Notes under the pieces: model-generated | Database searches by the model: none | What the model was told of the DNA's origin: nothing | The model's input: the letters and a program-made list of their open reading frames with translations, nothing else | Position numbers and translations under genes: made by a program | DNA from: AP-16 sp046727735 | GTDB taxonomy: Bacteria > Pseudomonadota > Alphaproteobacteria > Rhizobiales > Xanthobacteraceae | Assembly: GCA_046727735.1 (NCBI GenBank) | Contig: JBKPDF010000045.1 | Location: 1-64,000 of the forward strand | Reading direction: 5' to 3' | Length of the DNA stretch: 64,000 nt | Shown here: positions 19,076 through 27,088 of the stretch, piece after piece | Layout of the letters: each line of letters opens with the position of its first letter | How positions within the stretch are numbered: the first letter of the stretch is position 1

Positions 19076-19810
19076 TCACAGGCCGCGCATCTTGCGCTCG
19101 GCCCAGCTCTTGAGATCGCCGGCCGTGAAGCCTCCCAGGAACGGATTGGCGCTCACGAGCTTCTCGCGCGTGGTGCGGCCGCTCGCGTCCGCGCTCGCGA
19201 GCAGCGAGGCGGCGTCCGCATCTTCCGCAACCGAGAGCACCGCCACCGCCCCCGCGGGTCCGGCGAAATAAGTGAGATACAGCGTCCCCGGCGTCACCGG
19301 CAGGCCGCGCCTGCTCAGCATCGCGGCGTTGCGTTCGACCCAGCGTGTCGCGATCTCGCGGGCCAGCTCCGGCTGGCGCCGGAGTTCCAGCACGTCCTTC
19401 TCGCTGCGCCCGCGCGCGAGATCGGGCCGGTGCAGCCGGATCATTTCGAGCCAGGTCGCGTCGAGAAACTGGCCGGCGCCGGTTGCGCTCGAACGCTTGT
19501 TTTTGGCATTCGGGTCGCCGTTGGATTCGACGAGAACGATACGCTCGACCACCGCTGCGACGGCCGCGGTGCCGGTCAGCGCACTCGGCTCGACATAGGC
19601 GCGATAGATCTGTGCGCCGCCGATCCCCAGCAATCCCGCCGCGAACAGAATGAGCAGGATCGGCCCGATCGGCAACTCGCGGTCGTCTTGCGGCAGGCTT
19701 GCGGTCCACGCGTCCGCCGGATCGGGCGGTCTCACTTCGCAATCGACGCACAAGCCCGGCGGCGGCGCGCATGCGGGCACTGCATCGTCGCGGTCCGGTC
19801 GCCAGGCCAT
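19076..19810 (-). CDS. membrane-anchored lytic transglycosylase (SLT-like)
   Basis: A cytoplasmic N-terminal tail of about 46 residues is followed by one membrane helix (GPILLILFAAGLLGIGGAQ, around 49-67) and a transglycosylase domain. The catalytic Glu is E95 in VLVESNGDPNAKN, followed by ATGAGQFLDATW, the usual SLT context. The type II anchor would place the enzyme in the periplasm to cleave peptidoglycan. It is the last of three minus-strand genes (20662 to 19076) that encode small envelope proteins, so they may form one cell-wall unit. A different lytic transglycosylase is at 34444. Confidence 0.82.
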   Translation of the reverse strand: MAWRPDRDDAVPACAPPPGLCVDCEVRPPDPADAWTASLPQDDRELPIGPILLILFAAGLLGIGGAQIYRAYVEPSALTGTAAVAAVVERIVLVESNGDPNAKNKRSSATGAGQFLDATWLEMIRLHRPDLARGRSEKDVLELRRQPELAREIATRWVERNAAMLSRRGLPVTPGTLYLTYFAGPAGAVAVLSVAEDADAASLLASADASGRTTREKLVSANPFLGGFTAGDLKSWAERKMRGL

Positions 19811-19856
19811 GATCGAGATCCTCGCCGGATGATCCGGCCAGGAGCTGAATCCGGAC

Positions 19857-20222
19857 TTAACGGAGCGCCGTCGAGGAGGGGGCGGCAGGCGCCTGCGCCC
19901 GGTGTCCCCGCCAGGGCGCCATCAGATCCGCTGCCGTCAGCGTGTCGGAGGAGTTTCGGCGGACGAGCTTGTCGCCGGGCCGCGTGCCGCCTTCGGCGAG
20001 GCGGCGATAGAACTCGTGGCCGAGCTTGGCGAGTGCTTGCAGGGGTTCCGTACAGGCTTCGAACCGGCGTGGACAGATCTCGCGGGCATCGGCGCTTGAG
20101 GTCCGCGCGCTCAGCTGCGTCCCGCCGGTTTGCGGGCCTGATGGCCCGGGCGGAAGCATCGGGCCCGGCAGCAGCACGATCACAACGCCCAGCCAAAACG
20201 CGATGCGAAACAGGAGCCTCAT
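19857..20222 (-). CDS. DUF5330-type small membrane protein
   Basis: The frame starts MRLLFRIAFWLGVVIVLLPG, an N-terminal signal anchor typical of DUF5330 proteins of alphaproteobacteria. A soluble part with a Cys pair (EICPRRFEACTEPLQAL) and a polar C-terminus containing DTLTAADLMAPWRG follow. Seven residues more could be added at 20243, but the internal ATG gives the family-like start. It lies 17 bases after the exported protein gene and 46 bases before the lytic transglycosylase. Function is unknown; a cell-envelope role is inferred from these neighbours. Confidence 0.7.
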   Translation of the reverse strand: MRLLFRIAFWLGVVIVLLPGPMLPPGPSGPQTGGTQLSARTSSADAREICPRRFEACTEPLQALAKLGHEFYRRLAEGGTRPGDKLVRRNSSDTLTAADLMAPWRGHRAQAPAAPSSTALR

Positions 20223-20239
20223 GATGCTCGCGCTTGTGC

Positions 20240-20662
20240 TCACAGGATGCAGCGGCCGGGAACTTGGGCGAGGGGCGGGGCTGCAAGTCTGCCGAATGCC
20301 GACTCGCAGCCGAGCGGCAGCGCCAGCGCCGGCCGCTGCGGATCGCCCAGCGGCGGTTCGCGTTTGATCAGAACGGTGACGTTGCTCGGTGCCGGCGCCG
20401 GAGCGGATCGTCGCTCGCCGACGCTTCCGGTCAAAAGCTCGACGACATCGAGCGGCGCCTCGGCGGGCCGCGCGTCGCGCCGCGCGGGCTCGGGAACGAG
20501 GCGATCGCCCTTACGTGCGCGGTCGATCGTCATCGGCTCGGCAATCTCGCCGGGCCAAACCGCCCATCCGGAGGCGGGCGGAAGAATTCCGAGGCTCGGC
20601 GCATGATCGATCATCAGAACAACAGCGAGCGCGCCCGCCAAATAGGTGCTCAGTTGCGACAC
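20240..20662 (-). CDS. exported hypothetical protein with conserved Cys tail
   Basis: A 140-residue protein with a signal-like N-terminus (MSQLSTYLAGALAVVLMIDH) and a C-terminal block ALPLGCESAFGRLAAPPLAQ followed by VPGRC. A two-cysteine tail of this kind recurs in Bradyrhizobium-type exported proteins of unknown function and may form a disulfide in the periplasm. It is the first gene of the unit leading to DUF5330 and the lytic transglycosylase, and is divergent from the DUF6496 gene. The region between them is AT-rich and should hold both promoters. Confidence 0.65.
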   Translation of the reverse strand: MSQLSTYLAGALAVVLMIDHAPSLGILPPASGWAVWPGEIAEPMTIDRARKGDRLVPEPARRDARPAEAPLDVVELLTGSVGERRSAPAPAPSNVTVLIKREPPLGDPQRPALALPLGCESAFGRLAAPPLAQVPGRCIL

Positions 20663-20729
20663 GGCGGCTGACCTGAGGTGCCTTCCCGACCCGCCGCGAC
20701 TGTAGTCGCGCTCACCGCGCGAGAAAATA

Positions 20730-20759
20730 AACGGTTCTTTTACGAACGCATAAACCGTT
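20730..20759. promoter_or_regulatory. AT-rich divergent promoter region with inverted repeat
   Basis: AACGGTT at 20730-20736 and AACCGTT at 20753-20759 form a perfect 7-bp inverted repeat with a 16-base spacer, followed by CGTTAACCTTAA. The segment is unusually AT-rich for this window and lies between the divergent genes at 20662 and 20869. A shared operator or promoter is plausible; no regulator can be named. Confidence 0.4.
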
Positions 20760-20868
20760 CGTTAACCTTAATGGCGGGGATCGAATGTCGGGCGACGCGA
20801 GTTGATCCGGAGCGCTTGCTTATGGCGCGGTTGAACGAGCCGTGAGCAGCGAGCATCGGGAGGATTTC

Positions 20869-21372
20869 GTGCCGGAGAAACGCACCATCGAGCGGGCCCG
20901 CAAGGACAAGCGTGCGGGCAAGGCGCCGAGCACCCAGGCGGGCGAGTTCGTGCGCGAGGAAATTCGAAAAATCCGCCGCGGCGAGCACGGGGCGCGATCG
21001 CCCGAGCAGGCGATCGCCATCGGGTTGTCGGAAGCGAGGCGGGCGGGCGTCGACCTTCCGCCCCCGAAGAAAGGCCGGGTCAAGGAGCGCACGCGCAGGA
21101 GCGCGCAATACGCCTATGAGGCCGGCCAGCACAAGCGCAAGACCCGCCGGCGGCCGCGCGTCTCGCGCGCGGTCTCGCGGGTGCTCGAGCGCGAGCCGAA
21201 AAGCACGGCCTCGCGCGCCGCGCTGTCGCGGCATGCCAAGCGGGCGGCTTTGCGCCGCAGCGCGGCGGAGCGCTCCGCGGCCGCGGGCAAGGCGGCGCGC
21301 ACGAAAGGTGCCGCGCGCCGCTCCGCTGCCGCCCGTAAAGCGGCGCGGACCCGCGCTCGCCGCCGCCGCTGA
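20869..21372 (+). CDS. DUF6496 family basic protein
   Basis: The protein starts (GTG) MPEKRTIERARKDKRAGKAP and continues with STQAGEFVREEIRKIRRGEH, then ARSPEQAIAIGLSEARRAGV and LPPPKKG, the conserved DUF6496 core. The second half is a histone-H1-like Ala/Arg/Lys tail (repeats such as RRSAAARKAARTR). Such proteins are inferred to bind nucleic acid because of their charge; no enzyme motif is present. The start at 20869 has GGGAGGA five bases upstream and the family-typical N-terminus. A GTG 27 bases earlier is an alternative. Confidence 0.78.
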   Translation: MPEKRTIERARKDKRAGKAPSTQAGEFVREEIRKIRRGEHGARSPEQAIAIGLSEARRAGVDLPPPKKGRVKERTRRSAQYAYEAGQHKRKTRRRPRVSRAVSRVLEREPKSTASRAALSRHAKRAALRRSAAERSAAAGKAARTKGAARRSAAARKAARTRARRRR

Positions 21373-21436
21373 GACGAACCGCGCGACAGGCGCAGCCGGC
21401 GCGCAATCGCTGCCGGGGGTTCGGCGTTTGCTTGCC

Positions 21437-21835
21437 TCAGGCGAGCCGGTCGAGCGTCCGCTTCATGGTCGCCGAGCCGTGATCGATCATCGTGGAAAGA
21501 TCGCCGGCCACTTCGTCGGGCAGGAAATCGGCGATCCAGACCACCTTGCTGCCGCCGTCGTTCTCCGCGAACACCTGGGCCGACGCATTATAGTGCGTGG
21601 TGCGGCCGCCCTCCGCCGACCAGACCAGCCGCCGCGCCGCGTCATCGAGCGTGACGATCGGCTCGCGGACCACCGTGCCGTTGCCGAAAGTCACGATCCG
21701 TGCGCCCGGCTCGAGACGGGTGTCGACCACGAAGCCCGGCACCAGCCGGCTATGCAGCGCGCCGATATCGCGAATGGCAGCCCAGACGTCTTCGGGTTTG
21801 GCGCGCGTGAAGATTTCCTTGCGGATGGAAGCCAT
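21437..21835 (-). CDS. SRPBCC family protein (polyketide cyclase/START-like)
   Basis: A 132-residue single-domain protein with the SRPBCC pattern: MASIRKEIFTRAKPEDVWAA, a conserved GARIVTFGNGTVVREPIV stretch, RRLVWSAEGG and a closing amphipathic helix (MIDHGSATMKRTLDRL). The helix-grip fold binds hydrophobic ligands. Many rhizobial genomes carry several close homologues of unknown function. It is divergent from the amidohydrolase at 21929 with a 93-base gap, so the two promoters face away from each other. Confidence 0.82.
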   Translation of the reverse strand: MASIRKEIFTRAKPEDVWAAIRDIGALHSRLVPGFVVDTRLEPGARIVTFGNGTVVREPIVTLDDAARRLVWSAEGGRTTHYNASAQVFAENDGGSKVVWIADFLPDEVAGDLSTMIDHGSATMKRTLDRLA

Positions 21836-21928
21836 GCCGTCTGCTCCTTTGGCCTGACCATGCCCCGAGCGGCTCGCCCATGACTTGGCGAAAATTGCTA
21901 TCTTGGCCGCGGACGGAAGAGGGCGGCC

Positions 21929-23155
21929 ATGATCCTGTTGCGCAATGCAGCGATGGTCGACGGCGCCTCGGGCGAGCCGCGGCCGGGCGTCGACATCCTG
22001 ATCGAGGGCGAATTGTTTCGCGAAGTCGGGGAAGGCGTCCGCGCCGCCGGCGCGGACGTGATCGATCTCGCCGGCAAGACGGTAATGCCGGGTCTGATCG
22101 ATTGCCACGTCCACGTGATCGCGACGCTCGTCAATCTGGCGCAGAATTCGCTGTTGCCGGATTCGCTCGTTGCCGCCCGGGCGAGCAGGATCCTGCGCGA
22201 CATGCTGATGCGCGGCTTCACCAGCGTGCGTGATGTCGCGGGCGGCGATATCGGCCTCAAGCTCGCGCTCGAGGAGGGCAGCCTCGTCGGCCCGCGGCTC
22301 TTCATCTGCGGCAAAGCGCTGTCGCAGACCGGCGGGCACGGCGATTTGCGCGGCCGGTTCGATGCCCGCGAGGCATCCTATTTCCAGCGGCGGCTCGGCG
22401 CGTTGTGTCGCGTCTGTGACGGCACTCCGGAGCTGCGCCGCGCCGCGCGCGAGGAGATCAAGGCCGGTGCCGACTTCATCAAGATCATGGCCAACGGCGG
22501 CATCGCCTCGCCGACCGATCCGATCGTGTTTCTCGGTTTCTCGCGCGAAGAGATCGCGGCGGCGGTCGAGGAAGCCGAGATGGCCAATACCTACGTGGCG
22601 GCGCATCTCTACACCGACGAGGCGATCCGCCGCGCCGTCGAATGCGGAGTGAAATCGGTCGAGCATGCCAACCTGATCACGCCGGCAACCGCGCAACTGA
22701 TGGTGGAGCGCGGCGCCTGGGCGGTGCCTACTCTCGTCACGTTCGAGGCGCTCAAAGAGGAGGGCGCGCGGTTCGGCCTCCCCGAAGTCTCGATCGCCAA
22801 GATCGACGATGTGCGCTTGGCGGGACTCAAATCCCTGGAGATCCTGCGCGACACCGGCGTGCCGATGGCGTACGGCTCGGACCTGTTGGGCGAAATGCAC
22901 CGCCGCCAGTCGGAGGAGTTCACGATCCGCAATCACGTGCTGCCCGCTCACGAGATCATCGCGAGCGCGACCAGTATCGCGGCGCAAGTGCTCGGCATGG
23001 AAGGCAGGCTCGGCGTGATCGCGCCCGGCGCCTATGCGGATCTCATCGTGGTCGAGGGTAATCCGCTGGCGGATCTTGCCGTGCTCGGCCGACAGGGCGA
23101 GCGCATGGCGGCGATCATGCAGGGCGGGCGCTTCGTGAAGAACCGGCTGTGCTGA
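21929..23155 (+). CDS. metal-dependent amidohydrolase (imidazolonepropionase/prolidase-like)
   Basis: A complete binuclear amidohydrolase of 408 residues. The ligand set is H60 and H62 in DCHVHV, carboxylated-lysine candidate K185 in ADFIKIMANGG, H226, H246 in VEHANLI and D318 in AYGSDLL. The flanking small beta domain uses the N-terminal VDGASGEPRPGVDILIEG and the C-terminal GAYADLIVVEGNPL. Members hydrolyse N-acyl amino acids, Xaa-Pro dipeptides or cyclic amides. Its TGA overlaps the ATG of the permease gene (TGATG), so it is coupled to the ABC importer and probably processes its cargo. Confidence 0.88.
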   Translation: MILLRNAAMVDGASGEPRPGVDILIEGELFREVGEGVRAAGADVIDLAGKTVMPGLIDCHVHVIATLVNLAQNSLLPDSLVAARASRILRDMLMRGFTSVRDVAGGDIGLKLALEEGSLVGPRLFICGKALSQTGGHGDLRGRFDAREASYFQRRLGALCRVCDGTPELRRAAREEIKAGADFIKIMANGGIASPTDPIVFLGFSREEIAAAVEEAEMANTYVAAHLYTDEAIRRAVECGVKSVEHANLITPATAQLMVERGAWAVPTLVTFEALKEEGARFGLPEVSIAKIDDVRLAGLKSLEILRDTGVPMAYGSDLLGEMHRRQSEEFTIRNHVLPAHEIIASATSIAAQVLGMEGRLGVIAPGAYADLIVVEGNPLADLAVLGRQGERMAAIMQGGRFVKNRLC

Positions 23156-24003
23156 TGCGGCCCACCGGAGAGACGGCAGCGCGCCTGCTGCCGCGCCGCC
23201 GGCCCTCGGCGCTGCGCGCCGCCTACCTCGCCGGCGTCGCGTTGGTGTTCCTGTTTATGTTCACCCCGCTGCTGTTCGTCATCTGGGTGAGCCTGTTCAA
23301 GAATGAGATCATCACGTTTCCGCCGCAGGGCTACACGCTGCGCTGGTTCGGCAATGCGTGGAGCAACGCCGCATTCTTCAACGGCTTCGTCAGCTCGGTC
23401 GAGATCGGCCTCTTCTCGATGCTCGCCGGCTTGGCACTCGGCATTCCGGCGAGCTTCGCGCTGGTGCGCGGCCGCTTCCCCGGGCGCGAAGCGCTCGCCG
23501 CCTTCCTGCTCTCGCCGCTCATCGTGCCCGGCATTGTCGCGGGGACCGCGATCTACGTGTATTTCGTCGAGATCGAGCTTGCGACCGGCGTGCGCCTCAT
23601 CGCGACGCTACCCGGCTTCATCCTCGCCCACGTGGCGCTGACGATACCGTGGACGGTCCGGCTCGTTTCCGCGAGCCTCGTCGGGTTCGATCGTGCGGTC
23701 GAGGAAGCGGCGATGAACCTCGGCGCGCGGCCATTCACGACGTTCCGCCGCATCACCCTGCCGATGATCCGGCCCGGCGTGGTCGCCGCCGGCATCTTCA
23801 GCTTCATCGTGTCGTTCACGGATCTCGAAATGTCGCTGTTCCTGATCGGGCCGGGCCGCAGCACGCTGCCGATCGCCATGCTGCAATATCTCGAATGGAA
23901 GTTCGATCCGACGGTCGCCGCGGTCTCCGTCGTGCAGATCGCCATCATCGGCGTCGGACTTGTGGTGACCGATCGTTTCGTGAGACTCGCCAAGGTGGTC
24001 TGA
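23155..24003 (+). CDS. ABC transporter permease, spermidine/putrescine-opine type (PotC-like)
   Basis: Six predicted membrane segments and the permease EAA-type loop EEAAMNLGARPFTTFRRITL, which contacts the ATPase, identify a PotC-like inner-membrane subunit of about 282 residues. The ATG at 23155 overlaps the amidohydrolase stop; a GTG two codons earlier is possible. The next gene (ATPase) starts directly after its stop. With the genes at 24004, 25116 and 26167 it forms a full importer for polyamine-, opine- or amino-acid-like compounds. Confidence 0.88.
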   Translation: MRPTGETAARLLPRRRPSALRAAYLAGVALVFLFMFTPLLFVIWVSLFKNEIITFPPQGYTLRWFGNAWSNAAFFNGFVSSVEIGLFSMLAGLALGIPASFALVRGRFPGREALAAFLLSPLIVPGIVAGTAIYVYFVEIELATGVRLIATLPGFILAHVALTIPWTVRLVSASLVGFDRAVEEAAMNLGARPFTTFRRITLPMIRPGVVAAGIFSFIVSFTDLEMSLFLIGPGRSTLPIAMLQYLEWKFDPTVAAVSVVQIAIIGVGLVVTDRFVRLAKVV

Positions 24004-25101
24004 GTGCCGGAGCTCGTCCTCGAACGCGTCAGCAAAAGCTATGGAGACACGCCGGCCGTGCGGGATTTCTCGCTCACCGTCGGGCAAGGCGAGCTCGTGG
24101 CGCTGCTCGGGCCTTCCGGCTGCGGCAAGACCACGACCTTGCGCATGGTCGCCGGCTTCATCCTGCCTTCCGCCGGCGCGATCCGCATCGGTGGACGCGA
24201 CGTGACGACCGAGCCGCCGTATCGGCGCTCGACCGGCATGGTGTTCCAGGGCTATGCACTGTTTCCGCACATGAGCGTCGCGCAGAACGTCGCGTTCGGG
24301 TTGGAAATGCGCGGCATGCCGAAGCCGCAGATCGGCGAGCGAGTGGGCGACGCGCTGCGCCTCGTGCGGCTCTCCGGTCTTGAGTCCCGCTACCCGCGCG
24401 AGCTTTCCGGCGGCCAGCAGCAGCGAGTCGCGCTCGCCCGCGCGCTCGTCATCAATCCGGACGTGCTGTTGCTCGACGAACCGCTGTCGAACCTCGATGC
24501 CAAGCTGCGCGAGGAGGTCCGGCTCGAGATCCGGCAATTGCAGCGCGAGCTCGGGCTCACCACGGTGTTCGTGACTCACGACCAGGAGGAGGCGCTCACC
24601 ATGGCCGACCGCCTGGCGGTGATGAGCCACGGCGTGATCGCTCAGGTCGGCTCGCCGCGCGAGCTCTATGACAAGCCGCGTTCCGCTTTCGTCGCCGACT
24701 TCATCGGCAAATCGAATTTCTTCGAGGGCGAGGTCGCGCAGCCGGGCGTGTTCCGCACGCGATCCGGGCTGCACATCCGGTTTGCCGGCGAGAGTCGGGG
24801 CGGCGATGCCGTGCTGGCGGTGCGGCCGGAGCGTATCGAGGTCGTGCGCGACGGCGGCGCGGCCGGCGGCGCCGAGCAGGTCAATTCGATCGCCGGCGTC
24901 ACTAAAGTGGTCACCTTTCTCGGGCCGACGACCGAGTCTATGATCGAGCTCGTCTCGGGCGAGACGGTGATTGTTCACGCGCCGACGGCGCGGCGAGAGG
25001 GCGCCAGTTGTGTGCCCGGCGAGGTTGTGCGGGTAGTCTGGCCGCCGGAAGCGAGCCTGCTGCTCGATGCATCCGACCGCGCGCCGGCGCGAACTTCATG
25101 A
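24004..25101 (+). CDS. ABC transporter ATP-binding protein (PotA-like)
   Basis: Walker A GPSGCGKTT is at 36-44, the signature is LSGGQQQR, Walker B is VLLLDEPLSNLD and the switch is VTHDQEEAL. The C-terminal third carries the TOBE domain (AVRPERIEVVRDGG) found in PotA/FbpC/MalK-type importers, giving a total of 365 residues. The GTG start follows the permease stop without a gap, which strongly implies translational coupling. It powers the importer formed with the two permeases and the Tat-exported binding protein around it. Confidence 0.9.
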   Translation: MPELVLERVSKSYGDTPAVRDFSLTVGQGELVALLGPSGCGKTTTLRMVAGFILPSAGAIRIGGRDVTTEPPYRRSTGMVFQGYALFPHMSVAQNVAFGLEMRGMPKPQIGERVGDALRLVRLSGLESRYPRELSGGQQQRVALARALVINPDVLLLDEPLSNLDAKLREEVRLEIRQLQRELGLTTVFVTHDQEEALTMADRLAVMSHGVIAQVGSPRELYDKPRSAFVADFIGKSNFFEGEVAQPGVFRTRSGLHIRFAGESRGGDAVLAVRPERIEVVRDGGAAGGAEQVNSIAGVTKVVTFLGPTTESMIELVSGETVIVHAPTARREGASCVPGEVVRVVWPPEASLLLDASDRAPARTS

Positions 25102-25115
25102 GGGAGGAAGATATC

Positions 25116-26162
25116 ATGGCGAATGCCGGGCGATTGCAACTCACTCGCCGCGCGTTCGGCTTGGGCGCGGGCGCGCTTGCCTCGTCTGCCGCGCTCGGCC
25201 TGCGCGCGCACGCGCAGGCGGCCTCCTGCGTGATCGGCACCTGGGGCGGCGATTATCAGAACCTGCTCGATGCCAATATCGTCAAGCCGCTGCTCGAGCC
25301 CAAAGGCGTCGCCGTGCAATGGGACGTCGCCGCGCAGGGTCCTCGCAAGAACAAGCTGATCGCGGAACGGCGCCTGTCGCGCGGCACGCTCGATATCGCC
25401 TGCCTCTCCGACGTCGACATGTACGACATCTCGCTCTCTGGCGCGCTCGACACGCTCGATGAATCCAAAATCCCCAATCTGAAGAACGCCGTCCCGGCGC
25501 TGCGTCATGCCTATGCGGTGCCGCACATCTACAGCGGCATGGTGTTGGTCTACAATCCGGCGCACGCACAGCCCAAAGCCTATGCCGACCTGTGGGACGA
25601 GAAATATCGCGGCAAGGTCGGGTTGGTCGATCTCCTGTTCACGCAGATCCTGATCGTCGCGACCGTGGCGGCGGGCGGCACGCCGTCCGATTTCGCGCCG
25701 GGCAAGAATAAGCTGCTGGAACTCAAGAAGCTCGGCGTGCGCGTGTTGCCGAGCAACGAGGCAATGGCGCAAGCGCTGCAGTCGGGCGAAGTGTGGATCA
25801 CGCCGATGTGGCGCGCGCGCTGCGTGCAATGGCAGAACGCCGGAATCCCGATCACCAACGTCGCGCCGGCGGAGGGTGCGATCCCGATCCTGTTCGAATT
25901 CGCCGTCCCCAAGAACGCGCCCAACAAGGACGGCGCCTACGCGTTCCTCAACGCCTCGCTCGAGCCCGCCGCGCAGATCGGCTTTGCGGAGAAGATGGGC
26001 TATGCGCCGACGGTGTCCAACGCCCAGCTGTCGCCGGAGCAGTCCCAGAAGCTCACCTTCAATTCCGCCGAGCAAGCCAAGCTGGTGAAGACCGACTACG
26101 ATTACGTCGCCAAGGAATATCAGAACCTGAAGCAATGGTGGGATCGCGAGTTCCTGGCGTGA
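25116..26162 (+). CDS. ABC transporter substrate-binding protein (PotD-like, Tat signal)
   Basis: Residues 1-35 carry a twin-arginine signal: RLQLTRRAFGLGAGALA followed by a small-residue stretch and an Ala cleavage site near AHAQA. The mature protein begins ASCVIGTWGGDYQNLLDANI, a typical start for PotD/spermidine-opine binding proteins. Tat export means it is folded before crossing. The family binds polyamines, opines or related cations and amino acids. The ATG at 25116 is chosen over an upstream frame because it starts the Tat signal and follows GGGAGGAAG. Confidence 0.88.
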   Translation: MANAGRLQLTRRAFGLGAGALASSAALGLRAHAQAASCVIGTWGGDYQNLLDANIVKPLLEPKGVAVQWDVAAQGPRKNKLIAERRLSRGTLDIACLSDVDMYDISLSGALDTLDESKIPNLKNAVPALRHAYAVPHIYSGMVLVYNPAHAQPKAYADLWDEKYRGKVGLVDLLFTQILIVATVAAGGTPSDFAPGKNKLLELKKLGVRVLPSNEAMAQALQSGEVWITPMWRARCVQWQNAGIPITNVAPAEGAIPILFEFAVPKNAPNKDGAYAFLNASLEPAAQIGFAEKMGYAPTVSNAQLSPEQSQKLTFNSAEQAKLVKTDYDYVAKEYQNLKQWWDREFLA

Positions 26163-26166
26163 GCCG

Positions 26167-27084
26167 ATGAGCATTGCGGCTCCGGAAGCATCGGCGCGGG
26201 GCGGGATAGCCGCGCCCGGCCGCAGTGCGGGCAGCCGCGGATTTTTGCCCGCCGTTCCGGCGACGCTACTCGTCGTACTGATCGTCGGCCTGCCGGTGGT
26301 CCTGCTGTTCCGCTACAGCCTCAATCAGTACGACCGCTACGACATGATGCGGGAGGCGCTGACCTTGGACAATTACCTCGCGATCTTCCGCGACGCCTTC
26401 TTCCGCAACGTGCTGCTGCGCACGATCGTCGTCGCTGCGGTCTCGACCGCGGCCGCTTTGGTGCTCGCGTTCCCGGTCGCGTATTTCATCGCACGCGCTC
26501 CGGCGCGCTGGAAAAGCCCTCTGGTCATTCTGGTGGTGTTTCCGCTGCTCGTGGGCAACTTGGTGCGCGCGGCGGGCTGGATGGCCGTGATGGGCAACCG
26601 CGGCTTCGTCAATCAGTTGCTGATCGGTGTCGGTCTGGTCGAGGAGCCGCTGGAGATTCTCTACACGCCCACCGCGGTCGTCATCGGCATCATCGCCGTG
26701 GTGCTGCCGTTCATGACGCTGTCGCTCCAGAGCGTGTTGGAGCAGATCGATCCCGCGCTGGAGGAAGCCGCGGGCAATCTCGGCGCGCGGCCGTTCACAG
26801 CCTTCCGCAGAATCGTGCTGCCGCTCGCTATGCCGGGCGTCATTGCCGGTACCGTGCTGGTATTCATCTTGTGCATGAACGCCTATGCGACACCGGTGCT
26901 GCTCGGCGGCCCGCGCTTCCATATGATGGCGCCGCAAGTCTACGAGCAGATCACCGGGCAATCCAACTGGCCGTTCGGCGCCGCGCTCGCGTTCATCCTG
27001 ATGGGCACCACGCTGGTGCTCACCGTCGCCTCGACGCAACTGATGCAGAAGAGCTACGCGCGGCGCGCATTGTGGAAAGCCTGA
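26167..27084 (+). CDS. ABC transporter permease (PotB-like)
   Basis: A 305-residue protein with six membrane segments and the conserved cytoplasmic EEAAGNLGARPFTAFRRIVL loop. It starts 4 bases after the binding protein. The order (hydrolase, PotC, PotA, PotD, PotB, peptidase) differs from the enterobacterial potABCD order but is common in rhizobia. It pairs with the PotC-like permease at 23155 to form the membrane channel. Confidence 0.88.
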   Translation: MSIAAPEASARGGIAAPGRSAGSRGFLPAVPATLLVVLIVGLPVVLLFRYSLNQYDRYDMMREALTLDNYLAIFRDAFFRNVLLRTIVVAAVSTAAALVLAFPVAYFIARAPARWKSPLVILVVFPLLVGNLVRAAGWMAVMGNRGFVNQLLIGVGLVEEPLEILYTPTAVVIGIIAVVLPFMTLSLQSVLEQIDPALEEAAGNLGARPFTAFRRIVLPLAMPGVIAGTVLVFILCMNAYATPVLLGGPRFHMMAPQVYEQITGQSNWPFGAALAFILMGTTLVLTVASTQLMQKSYARRALWKA

Positions 27085-27088
27085 GGCA

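Noticed and set aside
20740..21234. 164-residue minus-strand frame opposite DUF6496
   Set aside because: The plus-strand frame has the conserved DUF6496 core and a good start; the antisense frame is a mirror of its Ala/Arg codons.
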